From: Dyadobacter sp. CY347
GTDB lineage: Bacteria; Bacteroidota; Bacteroidia; Cytophagales; Spirosomataceae
Assembly (NCBI RefSeq): GCF_021502655.1
Contig: NZ_JAKFFT010000004.1
Span: forward strand, 930,001 to 994,000
Direction of reading: 5' to 3'
DNA length: 64,000 bases
Position 1 is the stretch's first letter; every line of letters begins with the position of its first letter. The notes beneath the pieces are model-generated. The model made no database searches and was not told where the DNA came from. It saw only the letters and a list, made by a program, of their open reading frames with translations. Positions 1 through 9,132 of the stretch are shown piece after piece. The position numbers were made by a program, and so were the translations under genes.

Positions 1-809
1 AAAGTAATATTCGCTGCGCCCATGTTTTCTTTCAAATGTTCCAGCGAGCTTGTTCCTGGAATGAGCAGGATGTGTGGTGCGCGTTTCAGGAGCCAGGCCA
101 GTGCAATTTGTGAGGTTGTTGCATTATGCTTTTTAGCGATCTCGGCGATTTTAGCTTGCAGCTTATCCGGGCCGGAAGCCAATGGATACCAGGGGATGAA
201 TGCCATTCCTTGTTGTTCTGTGTAATCCACCACTTCTTCCCATTTCCTGTCGCCCAGGTTGTAAAGGTTTTGGACAGAAACAATTTCAACAACCTTTTGC
301 GCGCGTTCGATTTGCTTTACATCCACTTCTGAAAGTCCCACAAAACGTATTTTTCCCGCATTAACCGCTTCTACAACAGGAGCTAATGTTTCTTCAATGG
401 GAAATTTCGGATCAAAGCGGTGCAATTGCCAAAGATCGATTTTCTCTTTTTTCAGGCGTTTTAAGCTTCCGTCAATGGCCTCGCGGATATGTTTTGGATC
501 ACCGTTAGTAACCCATTGATTGGGCCCGGTTCGGTCGAACCCGCCTTTTGTGGCGATCAGCAGGTCCAGCGGATATGGGCTCAATGCGTCTGCAATCAGC
601 ACTTCGTTGGTGTGCGGGCCGTACGAATCGGCCGTGTCGATGAAGTTTACGCCTGCTGCAACAGCAGCTTGCAATACTTTCTTGCCATTTTCCCGGTCAG
701 CGACCTCGCCCCAAACGCCTTTGCCTGTTAGCTGCATGCCGCCATAACCCAGTCTTTTTATTTCAATTTGCCCACCAACCTTAAATGTGTCCGTGTTTTG
801 CGTGCTCAT
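1..809 (-). CDS. Aldo/keto reductase (C-terminus beyond window edge)
   Basis: Cytoplasmic NAD(P)H-dependent oxidoreductase of the aldo/keto reductase (TIM-barrel) superfamily; substrate unknown. The frame opens at ATG 807-809 (MSTQNTDTFKVGG) and stays open to base 1, so the 3' end is missing. Visible family features are the FIDTADSYG segment (catalytic Asp58 and Tyr63), IATKGG with Lys88, the DLWQLHRFDP strand with the active-site His, and a late LLIPGTSSLEHLKEN segment that normally grips the cofactor phosphate. No signal peptide is visible, unlike the second aldo/keto reductase of this window at 30.2 kb. It is divergent from the small gene at 975. The family call is firm; the specific reaction cannot be read. 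Confidence 0.88.
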   Translation of the reverse strand, partial: MSTQNTDTFKVGGQIEIKRLGYGGMQLTGKGVWGEVADRENGKKVLQAAVAAGVNFIDTADSYGPHTNEVLIADALSPYPLDLLIATKGGFDRTGPNQWVTNGDPKHIREAIDGSLKRLKKEKIDLWQLHRFDPKFPIEETLAPVVEAVNAGKIRFVGLSEVDVKQIERAQKVVEIVSVQNLYNLGDRKWEEVVDYTEQQGMAFIPWYPLASGPDKLQAKIAEIAKKHNATTSQIALAWLLKRAPHILLIPGTSSLEHLKENMGAANIT

Positions 810-934
810 AATTCATTTGTTAAAGTGTATGGAACATTAACCCGACGGATTAAGATTTGATTCGTCCCGCGGTTCAAGTTCACGTTTAATTCATATTGCC
901 AGCCACAAATGTCAGGCCAGCGCAGGATTTGGCA

Positions 935-942
935 TAGTTTTG
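935..942 (+). promoter_or_regulatory. Putative Bacteroidota -7 box (TAGTTTTG)
   Basis: TAGTTTTG matches the TAnnTTTG -7 consensus of Bacteroidota and lies about 33 bases before the ATG of the small gene at 975. No clean TTTG -33 box is seen at the expected distance, so this is a weak call. Confidence 0.35.
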
Positions 943-974
943 TACCTGAATTTGAAAACAACAATTGATAAAAA

Positions 975-1217
975 ATGGAAACGACAGTTTATGAAGATCA
1001 GGCGAAGGCGCTGATTGCAGATATGAAGCAACTTATTGAAACAAAAGGCATTGCTGATGGAAATGCTTTGGCGGAAGCCGGTTTGAGCAGGGAAAGGGCA
1101 GACAAAATATTTAGCGGACAAGAACTTCCCAGCTTATCAGAATTCCTGGCGCTCTGCCAGATTTCAGGAATATCATTTCAATTGCCAACGGTCGAAACGC
1201 CTAATACGCCCATGTAA
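975..1217 (+). CDS. Small HTH-like (XRE-type) protein, 80 aa
   Basis: Short acidic, helix-rich soluble protein with no signal peptide. Residues about 28-70 read like a short XRE-type helix-turn-helix: AEAGLSRERADKIFSGQELP followed by a Leu-rich helix (SLSEFLALCQISGISF), the order seen in Cro/C1-like repressors where 'xSGxxxPSLxxLxxLCxxLGI' follows the recognition helix. It stands alone between a divergent aldo/keto reductase and a convergent topB whose stop lies 6 bases after its own. A DNA-binding role is inferred from the pattern only. It could be a solitary antitoxin-like regulator; no toxin gene is adjacent. Confidence 0.7.
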   Translation: METTVYEDQAKALIADMKQLIETKGIADGNALAEAGLSRERADKIFSGQELPSLSEFLALCQISGISFQLPTVETPNTPM

Positions 1218-1223
1218 ATGGGT

Positions 1224-3350
1224 TTAACCGACCTCGAAATTGAAATCACCGTTCATAACAAGTCTGGCGTCGGTGGTTTCGGGATTGCCGGGAATCTGCA
1301 ATCCCTTTATTTTGGCCGTTTTCCCTTTACTTAACAGGTCGAAAACGTGTTTGTCGGTGAGTTGTTTGCCCAAAAATTCAAACGGGATTTTAAAGCCGCA
1401 TGCGCTGAAATTGGAACAGCCGTAAGCGGTTTTTCCTTTTTTTAGTAATTGCTGTTTGCATTTCGGGCAGGTAAGCAATTCAATGTTGATTTCCTCTTTT
1501 GGCTCCCTGGGTTTAGCCGGCTTCTTTTCCTTTTCTTCTTTAACGACTTCCACCCGAGCTTCTTCCGCAATGCTGATGGCACGTCCGCGGTTATTCTTCA
1601 CTTCATGCGTCAAATCAACGACCATTTGGATCAGCTCTTGCTTGAATGTTTCCATCGAATAATCGCCCTTCTCGATCAGCCGCAGTTTTCTTTCCCAGTT
1701 GCCCGTCAGCTCGGCGCTTTTAAGCAGCTCGTTCTGGATTGTGTCGATGAGGTCCATCCCGGTTTGGGTGGCGAAAATGTTCTTCTTTTTCTTTTCAATA
1801 TAACGCCTTTTAAAAAGCGTTTCTATAATGTTTGCGCGTGTTGAAGGCCTTCCTATGCCATTATCTTTCAGCAATTCGCGCATTTCTTCATCCTCAACCT
1901 GCTTTCCGGCCGTTTCCATGGCTCTTAACAACGTTGCTTCCGTATAAGCTTTCGGCGGCGTCGTTTTTCCCTGGTGCACGCGTGGCTCGTGCGGCCCTTT
2001 TTCGCCTACTTCAAAATTGGGCATCAGCTTTTCTTCTTCCGCGGCTTCCTTTTTGGCGCTGGCATCATTGGCATAAACAGCCCGCCAGCCCGGTTCCAGG
2101 ATTTGCTTTCCGGTTGCCTTGAATTCAACCTTTCCCACCATTCCTAAAACTGTGGTGTTCGAGACCTTACATTCCGGATAAAAGACAGCGATAAAACGGC
2201 GGGCAATGAGGTCATAGATGCGTTTCTCTTCCGCGCTGATATTGCCGGGCAAAACGCCTGTCGGAATAATGGCGTGGTGATCCGTTACTTTTTTGTCGTC
2301 GAAAACGGTCTTCGATTTTGGAATGGGCTTTTCCAAAAGCGGTGCAGTAAGCTGTGCATAGTAAGTAAGTTGTCTTAATATGCCCTCGACTTTGGGGTGC
2401 AGGTCTTCGGAAAGATAGGTGGTGTCAACCCTGGGATAAGTTACAAATTTCTTTTCGTAAAGATTTTGAATGTGTTTTAATGTATCCTCCGCGGAGTAAC
2501 CAAACTTCTTATTGGCTTCCACTTGCAGCGAAGTCAGGTCAAAGAGCCTTGGGTTTCCTTCTTTTCCTTCCTTTTTTTCAAATGATGTTATTTCAAAATC
2601 GTGCAACAGCAAATAGGCGAGGCCTTTGTTTGCCTTTTCTTCATTCCTGATGCGGTCAATGGTTGCCGTAAATTCCGTTTCGCGGTAAATGGTTTTTAAT
2701 TCCCAATATTCTTCCGAAACAAATGCATTGATCTCCTTCTGGCGCTGCACGATCAATGCGAGCGTGGGTGTTTGCACGCGTCCAATGCTGAGGACGACTT
2801 TTCCTTGACCGAATTTTTTGGTAAAAAGTCGCGTCGCGTTCATGCCCAGCAGCCAGTCGCCAATGGCGCGTGCGCTGCCGGCTGCATATAAGTTGTTGTA
2901 AAGTGCGCTGTCTTTGAGTTTTTCGAAACCTTCGCGAATGGCTTGTTCGGTAAGTGAAGAGATCCAGAGACGTTTTACCGGAACGGCGCATTTGGCTTTC
3001 AATAAAACCCATCGCTGGATCAGCTCACCTTCCTGGCCCGCATCCCCGCAGTTGATCACTTCCTCGCATTTACTGACCAGGCTTTCGATTACCTCAAACT
3101 GTTTCATCGCGCCCGCATTATCAATCAGCTTGATTCCGAAACTGGACGGGATCATGGGCAGATCTTCCAAACGCCATGATTTCCAGCGTTCTGTATAGTC
3201 GTGCGGCTCTTTTAATGTACAGAAGTGCCCGAACGTCCAGGTAACCTGGTAACCATTCCCTTCATAATAACCGTCCTTGCGCTGATTGGCCCCGATGATT
3301 CCCGCAATGTCTTTGGCAACACTTGGCTTTTCAGCAATACACACTTTCAT
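1224..3350 (-). CDS. topB: DNA topoisomerase III (type IA)
   Basis: Relaxes negatively supercoiled DNA and decatenates replication or recombination intermediates by a transient 5'-phosphotyrosine break. I place the start at ATG 3348-3350 (MKVCIAEKPS), giving 708 aa; an in-frame ATG 24 codons upstream adds a sequence that does not resemble the family. Residues 1-150 form the TOPRIM domain, with the AEKPS glutamate and the CGDAGQEGEL acidic cluster (residues 101-110). SIGRVQTPTLAL (188-199) and the catalytic tyrosine in FVTYPRVDTTYL (Tyr305) are intact. The C-terminus carries one four-cysteine zinc ribbon (CPKCK...CSNFSACGF), typical of Bacteroidota TopB. The gene stands alone and is convergent with the small HTH-like gene. 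Confidence 0.95.
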   Translation of the reverse strand: MKVCIAEKPSVAKDIAGIIGANQRKDGYYEGNGYQVTWTFGHFCTLKEPHDYTERWKSWRLEDLPMIPSSFGIKLIDNAGAMKQFEVIESLVSKCEEVINCGDAGQEGELIQRWVLLKAKCAVPVKRLWISSLTEQAIREGFEKLKDSALYNNLYAAGSARAIGDWLLGMNATRLFTKKFGQGKVVLSIGRVQTPTLALIVQRQKEINAFVSEEYWELKTIYRETEFTATIDRIRNEEKANKGLAYLLLHDFEITSFEKKEGKEGNPRLFDLTSLQVEANKKFGYSAEDTLKHIQNLYEKKFVTYPRVDTTYLSEDLHPKVEGILRQLTYYAQLTAPLLEKPIPKSKTVFDDKKVTDHHAIIPTGVLPGNISAEEKRIYDLIARRFIAVFYPECKVSNTTVLGMVGKVEFKATGKQILEPGWRAVYANDASAKKEAAEEEKLMPNFEVGEKGPHEPRVHQGKTTPPKAYTEATLLRAMETAGKQVEDEEMRELLKDNGIGRPSTRANIIETLFKRRYIEKKKKNIFATQTGMDLIDTIQNELLKSAELTGNWERKLRLIEKGDYSMETFKQELIQMVVDLTHEVKNNRGRAISIAEEARVEVVKEEKEKKPAKPREPKEEINIELLTCPKCKQQLLKKGKTAYGCSNFSACGFKIPFEFLGKQLTDKHVFDLLSKGKTAKIKGLQIPGNPETTDARLVMNGDFNFEVG

Positions 3351-3844
3351 AGCTGCAAACTTACTTGATTGACCCGCAAAGTCTATAAAAACACCTGAAA
3401 AACTGACCGAATAATCAATCACCTAAAAATATTTCAAATTTTTTTCAAAATTTTTTCCTCCCATTCCTGCATTTTGAAGCAAATATTTGGCAAAAATCGC
3501 TATTGATATAATACACTCGGAATTAAATTCGGTTTTACCGCAATAGGGCGAAACATTATAATAGTCTTTCAAATTGGATTGTTCTAAGATTGACCAAAGG
3601 CTCGCACAAGCAAAATTAAGTTAAGCAGCAAAATTCAAAATTGGGTAACATTTGATTTTCTAATCTTGAAATAATACTAAATTTATAGCCGATTGTTGGG
3701 GGTTAGAATGGAGGGTTATTGTCCTATTAGACCAAATATTGTATTGTTCATTGTTTGCTTGAACGTTTGTATTCAGAATATTGTAGTATATTTGTACAAG
3801 AAATAGAGACAAAAACAAAACAAAAAACGTAAACACTATTATCG
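3351..3844. other. AT-rich intergenic region between topB and a small secreted-protein gene
   Basis: About 490 bases without a convincing gene. It is AT-rich, with A/T tracts just upstream of topB. The only recognisable element is the putative promoter near 3766-3794 for the gene at 3845. No RNA gene or hairpin of note was seen. Confidence 0.6.
3766..3794 (+). promoter_or_regulatory. Bacteroidota-type promoter (TTTG-N17-TATATTTG)
   Basis: TTTG at 3766-3769 and TATATTTG at 3787-3794 are separated by 17 bases, fitting the -33/-7 architecture of Bacteroidota housekeeping promoters. The ATG of the small secreted protein is 50 bases further on, which allows a 5' leader of about 40 bases. Confidence 0.65.
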
Positions 3845-4096
3845 ATGAAAAATACAAGAAACATGTTAGTAGCAGCCTTGATGGCCATGACTTTCGCAAC
3901 TTACGCCAACGCTAATAATACTGCATATACAGTTGAAGAAAAAGTAAAGGTTACAGGATTAAAGTCACTCCCAGCTTCACTTCCGGTTTTGGAGAGTCCA
4001 GCACCACAGAAGGCAAAAAATTCGGTTGACACCAACAATCACAGTGCATCACAAAAAGCAGCTATCGTAGGTCTTCAATTGAAGAGCACGAAGTAA
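3845..4096 (+). CDS. Small secreted protein, 83 aa, unknown function
   Basis: Not a recognised family. Residues 1-23 form a clear Sec signal peptide (basic MKNTRN, hydrophobic LVAALMAMTFA, cleavage after YANA). The mature part is about 60 residues, Ser/Ala/Lys-rich, with no cysteines and no obvious fold. Preceded by a strong-looking promoter and followed by a good intrinsic terminator, so it is probably a well-expressed monocistronic unit. Export is well supported; function is unknown. Confidence 0.75.
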   Translation: MKNTRNMLVAALMAMTFATYANANNTAYTVEEKVKVTGLKSLPASLPVLESPAPQKAKNSVDTNNHSASQKAAIVGLQLKSTK

Positions 4097-4141
4097 TTGC
4101 AACAGCCTTATTAAGAAGGTTTTATTGAGAATGAATAGTTT

Positions 4142-4172
4142 AAAGAGGGGGATTTTTTCTCCCTCTTTTTTT
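4142..4172 (+). terminator. Intrinsic terminator after the 83-aa secreted protein
   Basis: AAAGAGGG pairs with CCCTCTTT across a short T-rich loop and runs into a T tract. It also lies just beyond the stop of the convergent gene at 4181. Confidence 0.8.
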
Positions 4173-4180
4173 GTGCCCGT

Positions 4181-5086
4181 TTATTCGCGGACGCCGGTCT
4201 TTTGCCATCTGAGCAAGCCTTCGCGAATGTCGGCCAAGATCTGGTAGTCATCTTTCACCCAGTTTCCAGAGTTGTGCTTAACATGCTTACCTTTCCGAAG
4301 ATAATTTTCGAACAATGCATAACATTCCATAGCATCCTCCCGCGAATGGAAACTATCAATCCAGACCTGTGGCACTTCATTTTTGGGAACTATGCCGATG
4401 CCGACGTTGTAAACTCTGATAATGCCTTTCGAGAATTCCCATGAAATAAAATCCTGCTCACGGGTATAGGCGGCCCTCAGAATGGAGGCGTTATGGCCAA
4501 TGTAGTTGATCAGCCTGTCAAAGATCTGATCCTTGGTTTCAGGCGCGGAAGGCCGGACGCGCCACGCATTGTTCTGGACCGAAAACGGATCTTCCATGAA
4601 TTTATCCAGCGGCTCGCCATACTGGGCAAGCGAAAGCGTGACGCCGGGTAAAAATTCGACCATCAACTGCTGCTTCCCGGAAGGCAACGTTTGCGTAACA
4701 ACTTTCAGCTCCTCCGTTTTCCGGTTGGCTGTCAGCAGCAGCGATTGCTCCTGCTCATCATATGAATAGCGGCCAAATTCGTATGCTCCACTGTTATGAA
4801 CGCGGGTAAAAGTGCTGTCCGGAAAGAAGGACATCAGGACCTGGCCCGAGCTGCCGGCGACTTTGGCAAGTTCCCGATATTGTTTTCGGGCGTCTCCGCC
4901 TCTTTCAAAATTAATAAACCGCCAGCTTCCAGCAAGCCTTCCTTTTTGAAGGATCAATGGGTTAATGTCTGTAATCCGGCCCTGATAATCCGCGTCCTTT
5001 TTCTGTTTCACACCGCGATAAATGATCCCATGATGGTCCATCATTATAATTATGATCAGCAGCAATATGGATTTGATCAGCGTCAT
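4181..5086 (-). CDS. Membrane-anchored hypothetical protein with lipocalin-like region, 301 aa
   Basis: Unrecognised protein. I choose the start at ATG 5084-5086, where MTLIKSILLLIIIIMM gives a basic-hydrophobic N-terminal anchor; a longer frame exists upstream but its first 36 codons look non-coding. Residues about 50-150 (LAGSWRFINFERGG, then FFPDSTFTRVHNSG, FGRYSYDEQEQSLLLTANRK, TQTLPSGKQQLMVEFLPGVTLSL) alternate short beta strands in the manner of lipocalin-like stress-response domains. The C-terminal half is helical and charged, with no identifiable motif. Divergent from the PmoA fusion gene with 125 bases between starts. The fold suggestion is inference. Confidence 0.7.
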   Translation of the reverse strand: MTLIKSILLLIIIIMMDHHGIIYRGVKQKKDADYQGRITDINPLILQKGRLAGSWRFINFERGGDARKQYRELAKVAGSSGQVLMSFFPDSTFTRVHNSGAYEFGRYSYDEQEQSLLLTANRKTEELKVVTQTLPSGKQQLMVEFLPGVTLSLAQYGEPLDKFMEDPFSVQNNAWRVRPSAPETKDQIFDRLINYIGHNASILRAAYTREQDFISWEFSKGIIRVYNVGIGIVPKNEVPQVWIDSFHSREDAMECYALFENYLRKGKHVKHNSGNWVKDDYQILADIREGLLRWQKTGVRE

Positions 5087-5211
5087 CGGGAAACGAAACC
5101 TTTCTCGTTTAAAATAGTCCTGTGGAAAGTATAAAGAGTATTTTGGGAGGAAACAGTGCTTATTCCAGTCATTCCAAGCCCTTTTATTTACCAAAATCTG
5201 GTCCCTAACCC

Positions 5212-8200
5212 ATGCAAATCGTCAGGTCAGCCCCGCTTTTCCTTATTTTCCTGCTCCTCAATTTCGGATATAATTTCAGAAATTCTACTGAGGAAGTCAA
5301 AAAAAACTCGGTTGCTGAACATTCTCTTTCTGCCGTTCAAAACGAAGCGGCGGAGACCATCAGTATATTCAGCGGCACAGATAAAAAGCCGATTTTAGTA
5401 CAAAATGTAAAAGCCGGTTTCAGGCCTTATCTGCACCCGATCATTGCGCCGGATGGCAAAGGCGTGCTCACCGAATACAGTCCCGGTCATCACAAGCACC
5501 AAACCGGCATTTACTGGGGCTACACGCGGGTGAATGGCCGTGATTATTTTCATCATCCCGACGGCGACTATTGGAAAAGGGTTTCTGCAAAAGTGATTGA
5601 GGCAAAAGGAACGGAAGTGAAATGGCAAACGGTCTATAACCTTCTGGATTCAACTGGAAAGGCCGTTTTGACCGAAACCCAAAACTGGTCCATGCGCTTT
5701 AAAGATGGAAAATATCTGCTTGATCTGGAATGGAACGGAGAAGCACAAACTGACGTGACCATTGGAAAATACGATTACGGCGGATTGTTTGTCAGAATGC
5801 CCTGGAAAGAAGGCATTAAGGGCGAAGTCGTGAATGCGGCCCGGCAAAAAAATGAAAAAGCCGAAGGACAAGCTGCTATGTGGGTTGATATAGGCATGCA
5901 GGTGGAAGGCCGCGAAAATCTCGCGCACATTGCGATTTTGGATCATCCTGAAAACAAAGGTTACCCGCAAACCTGGCGCGTAGACCCGCAGCTGGGCGCC
6001 GGTCCCGCAAGGGCCAGGAAAGCAGATTGGCACATTAAAAAAGGCGAAACAGAAACCATTAAGCACGAACTCGTCATTTACACCGGCGAGCTGAATGATG
6101 TGGAATTGAATAAAACGTTTGGTGAATTCATCGGAAACAATGGCACTTATAACACCGCCGCGTTGTGGGCAATCGCACAAAAAGAGGGTAGGGAAGCTAA
6201 ATTCCTGAGCGCGCAAGAGGCAGTTGCAGCAATGACGATCAAAGATGGTTTTCAGGTGAATGCATATGCTTCGGAACCGATGATGACGCAGCCCATGGCT
6301 TTTTGCTGGGATGATAAGGGCAGAATGTGGATCGCTGAAAATAAAGATTATGAGTCAAGGGGAAAAGGGTTTTCCAATGCGGGCGATAGTAGGATCTTAA
6401 TTCTCGAAGATACGAATGGCGATGGCGTTGCCGATAGCCGGAAGGTGTTCATGGAAGGCATTGCATTTCCGTCTGCCATTGCAGTGGGATTTGATGGCGT
6501 ATTCGTAGGTGCGCCTCCGAATTTACTTTTTGTGCCTGATAAAAATGGGGACGACAAGGCTGATATGGACAACATTGAAGTGCGCTTAACGGGCTGGGGC
6601 ATCCGTGACCGGCACGAAACATTAAACAGTTTTCATTGGGGACCCGATGGCTGGTTATATGGATTGCAGGGTTTTGCAACGCCTTCCAAAGTGGGCAAGC
6701 CCAAGGACAAAGGCAAGCTTTACAAGCATAAGGACCCGTTTCCGGAGAATTTCGAAGTCGAAAATGGCGTCGATATCAATGGTGGTGTTTGGCGATATCA
6801 TCCTACAAAAAATATTTTTGAAGTTGTAGCGCATGGTTTTAGCAATCCATGGGGCATTGATTACGATGCGAAAGGGCAGTTGCTGATGACCGCTTGCGTG
6901 ATCCCGCATTTGTGGCACGTCATTCCAGGCGGCATTTACCATCGGCAGGGCGGGCAGCATTTCAATCCTTACGTTTATAATGATATTAAAACCATTGCCG
7001 ATCACACGCACCGCTCCGCGCATGGCGGCGCGCGGGTTTATCTCTCGGATGCTTTTCCGGAATCTGAACGCGGGAAGATATTTATGGCTAACATTCATGA
7101 ACACGGCATTTTATCCGACATTCTCACGCCAAAAGGCTCCGGTTTCAGCGGGAAGCATGGCGATGATTTTATGATGGCCAACAATGCGCAATGGGTCGGT
7201 TTCAGCATGGAAATAGGGCCGGAAGGCGGCATGTACGTGCTCGACTGGCACGATGCCGACATTTGCGGGTCGGACGTTTTAAATTCAGAAACGGGCCGGA
7301 TTTTCCGGATTATGCCAAAAGTTTCGAATGCGGAGAACTGGAAAGGTCGTTATGATGATCTGGGTAAAATGTCAGACCTGCAACTCGCAGACCTGCAAAC
7401 CAGCAAGAGCGAATGGCACGCGCGGCGGGCTAGGATCATTTTGCAAAACAGGGCTGCGAAAGGAAAGCTGTCTAAGGATGCGCTTAAAAAGCTGACTGAC
7501 ATTTATACAAAGGATACCAACGCAGATTACAGGCTTCGGGCGATGTGGGCATTGCAAGTGACAAGTGGTTTAGATGCGAATGCATTATCGGAAGCTTTGG
7601 AAGATAAAGACCCTTATGTCAGAGCTTGGAGCATTCAATTTTTATGTGAAAACAACAAACCGTCGCAAAAGGCGATTGCAATATTCACGAAGCTGGCCAA
7701 AGACGATCCTTCGCCGGTTGTGCGGCTTTATCTTGCCTCTGCATTGCAGCGCATGGATATGGCACAGCGGTGGGGCATTGCGGAAAATTTACTTTCCCAT
7801 CAGACGGACGCTGAGGACCATAACCTGCCCAAAATGATCTGGTATGGCATTGAACCTCTGGTCAAATCCAATCCTGCAAACGCCCTAGAAATGGCTGGGA
7901 AGAGCAAAATTCCAATGGTAACCCAGTTTATTGCGCGGCGGACTGTGGACGCGGATGCCATTGAAGCTGTTGTGGCGGCAATTGGTAAAATGCCTGCCAA
8001 TCCCGTAGCGATGATGGAAGGCATGCGCGACGGCCTGGAAGGCAGAACGGACATTAAGACACCTGCAAACTGGAAAGCAGTTTACGCAACATTAAAAAAA
8101 GCGAATGAACCGGCAGCAAAACTTGCCCTGGAAATCTCACAGCATTTCGGCGATACCGAAGCGGCAAAAAACTTCTTGGTAACATTAAAAAACGTAAATG

Positions 8201-9054
8201 CGCCTGTGGATCAACGCCGCAAAGCATTGCAGGCACTGGCCATCAGGCAGCGCCCCGAGCTGGTTGCTGAATTGCCGAAATTGTTGACCAGTAGCGAATT
8301 AAAATTGGACGCGATCCGCGCCATGGCTGGTTATGACAGCGAACCGATGGGCAAATTGCTGATTGAGCAGTATCCAAAATTCAATGCAGCCGAAAAAGCC
8401 GAAGCCATTCAAACATTGGCTTCCAGGCCAAAGTCCGGCTGGCTGCTTACCCAAGCTATTTCCAAAAATGTGATCCCCAAAAAGGACATTCCTACTTACG
8501 TCGCGCGCCAGCTCAGAAGGGTGGTGGGAAGTGGTTTTGTGGAAGTTTGGGGGCCGATTGATCACGTCGCGTTTGATGAGAAAGCTTACAAGAAATACAA
8601 AGGCTTGTTAACCGACAAGAATGTATCAGAAGCCAGCCGCAACCACGGACGCATGATTTTCCAGAGAACCTGTGCGCCTTGTCATAAGCTTTACGGCGAA
8701 GGCGGCATTATCGGACCCGAGCTTACCGGCTCGAACCGCGCCAATCTGGATTATTTGCTGGGTAACATCCTGGATCCTAGCGGAGAAATCCAGGACGATT
8801 ACAAAATGGTGGTCGTGACCACGCGTGACGGCCGCACTTACGTGGGCAACATTGCCAAGGAAACCGAGCGGCAGCTGACGTTGCGCATTGTCGGGCAGGA
8901 TGCCGTTGCGATAAACAAATCGGACATTCAAACACGCGAAGTGACGCCGGTTTCCATGATGCCATCGGGGCTTTTAGAGGCATTATCGGACAAGGAAGTG
9001 ACTGAACTGGTGGCTTATCTGAGAACCACTGCGCAGGTTGAACTGCCCAAATAA
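5212..9054 (+). CDS. PmoA / membrane-bound-dehydrogenase beta-propeller / HEAT / cytochrome c fusion, 1280 aa
   Basis: Exported multi-domain redox protein. Residues 1-20 are a signal peptide. Residues about 50-320 form a PmoA-type (DUF6807) domain (PGHHKHQTGIYWGY, YDYGGLFVRMPW, AILDHPENKGYPQTWRV). Residues about 340-700 match the PVC-type membrane-bound dehydrogenase propeller (PMAFCWDDKGRMWIAENKDY, DTNGDGVADSRKVF, HWGPDGWLYG, HGFSNPWGIDYD). Residues about 720-1120 are HEAT-like helical repeats. The end is a cytochrome c module with a single CAPCH heme site at Cys1154-His1158 followed by GPELTGSNR and the NILDPS segment typical of this family. It heads a same-strand run with the TlpA-like protein, two sugar isomerase-like proteins and a GH5 enzyme. 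A periplasmic sugar oxidation role is inferred; the electron acceptor is unknown. Confidence 0.9.
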   Translation: MQIVRSAPLFLIFLLLNFGYNFRNSTEEVKKNSVAEHSLSAVQNEAAETISIFSGTDKKPILVQNVKAGFRPYLHPIIAPDGKGVLTEYSPGHHKHQTGIYWGYTRVNGRDYFHHPDGDYWKRVSAKVIEAKGTEVKWQTVYNLLDSTGKAVLTETQNWSMRFKDGKYLLDLEWNGEAQTDVTIGKYDYGGLFVRMPWKEGIKGEVVNAARQKNEKAEGQAAMWVDIGMQVEGRENLAHIAILDHPENKGYPQTWRVDPQLGAGPARARKADWHIKKGETETIKHELVIYTGELNDVELNKTFGEFIGNNGTYNTAALWAIAQKEGREAKFLSAQEAVAAMTIKDGFQVNAYASEPMMTQPMAFCWDDKGRMWIAENKDYESRGKGFSNAGDSRILILEDTNGDGVADSRKVFMEGIAFPSAIAVGFDGVFVGAPPNLLFVPDKNGDDKADMDNIEVRLTGWGIRDRHETLNSFHWGPDGWLYGLQGFATPSKVGKPKDKGKLYKHKDPFPENFEVENGVDINGGVWRYHPTKNIFEVVAHGFSNPWGIDYDAKGQLLMTACVIPHLWHVIPGGIYHRQGGQHFNPYVYNDIKTIADHTHRSAHGGARVYLSDAFPESERGKIFMANIHEHGILSDILTPKGSGFSGKHGDDFMMANNAQWVGFSMEIGPEGGMYVLDWHDADICGSDVLNSETGRIFRIMPKVSNAENWKGRYDDLGKMSDLQLADLQTSKSEWHARRARIILQNRAAKGKLSKDALKKLTDIYTKDTNADYRLRAMWALQVTSGLDANALSEALEDKDPYVRAWSIQFLCENNKPSQKAIAIFTKLAKDDPSPVVRLYLASALQRMDMAQRWGIAENLLSHQTDAEDHNLPKMIWYGIEPLVKSNPANALEMAGKSKIPMVTQFIARRTVDADAIEAVVAAIGKMPANPVAMMEGMRDGLEGRTDIKTPANWKAVYATLKKANEPAAKLALEISQHFGDTEAAKNFLVTLKNVNAPVDQRRKALQALAIRQRPELVAELPKLLTSSELKLDAIRAMAGYDSEPMGKLLIEQYPKFNAAEKAEAIQTLASRPKSGWLLTQAISKNVIPKKDIPTYVARQLRRVVGSGFVEVWGPIDHVAFDEKAYKKYKGLLTDKNVSEASRNHGRMIFQRTCAPCHKLYGEGGIIGPELTGSNRANLDYLLGNILDPSGEIQDDYKMVVVTTRDGRTYVGNIAKETERQLTLRIVGQDAVAINKSDIQTREVTPVSMMPSGLLEALSDKEVTELVAYLRTTAQVELPK

Positions 9055-9092
9055 ATGGCACGATACCAGTAATTTATTGTAATAGATCTGCT

Positions 9093-9120
9093 TTTGATTT
9101 AAATTATAACTCAAATCAAA
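9093..9120. repeat. Inverted repeat TTTGATTT / AAATCAAA
   Basis: Eight-base perfect arms (9093-9100 and 9113-9120) with a 12-base AT-rich spacer sit between the PmoA fusion gene and the thioredoxin-fold gene, 12 bases before the latter's ATG. It is too AT-rich for a good terminator. An operator or a weak attenuating hairpin is possible. Confidence 0.4.
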
Positions 9121-9132
9121 CAAGAGATCGTT

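Noticed and set aside
5650..6216. 188-codon minus-strand frame within the PmoA fusion gene
   Set aside because: Antisense to a clearly conserved domain; no protein-like pattern.
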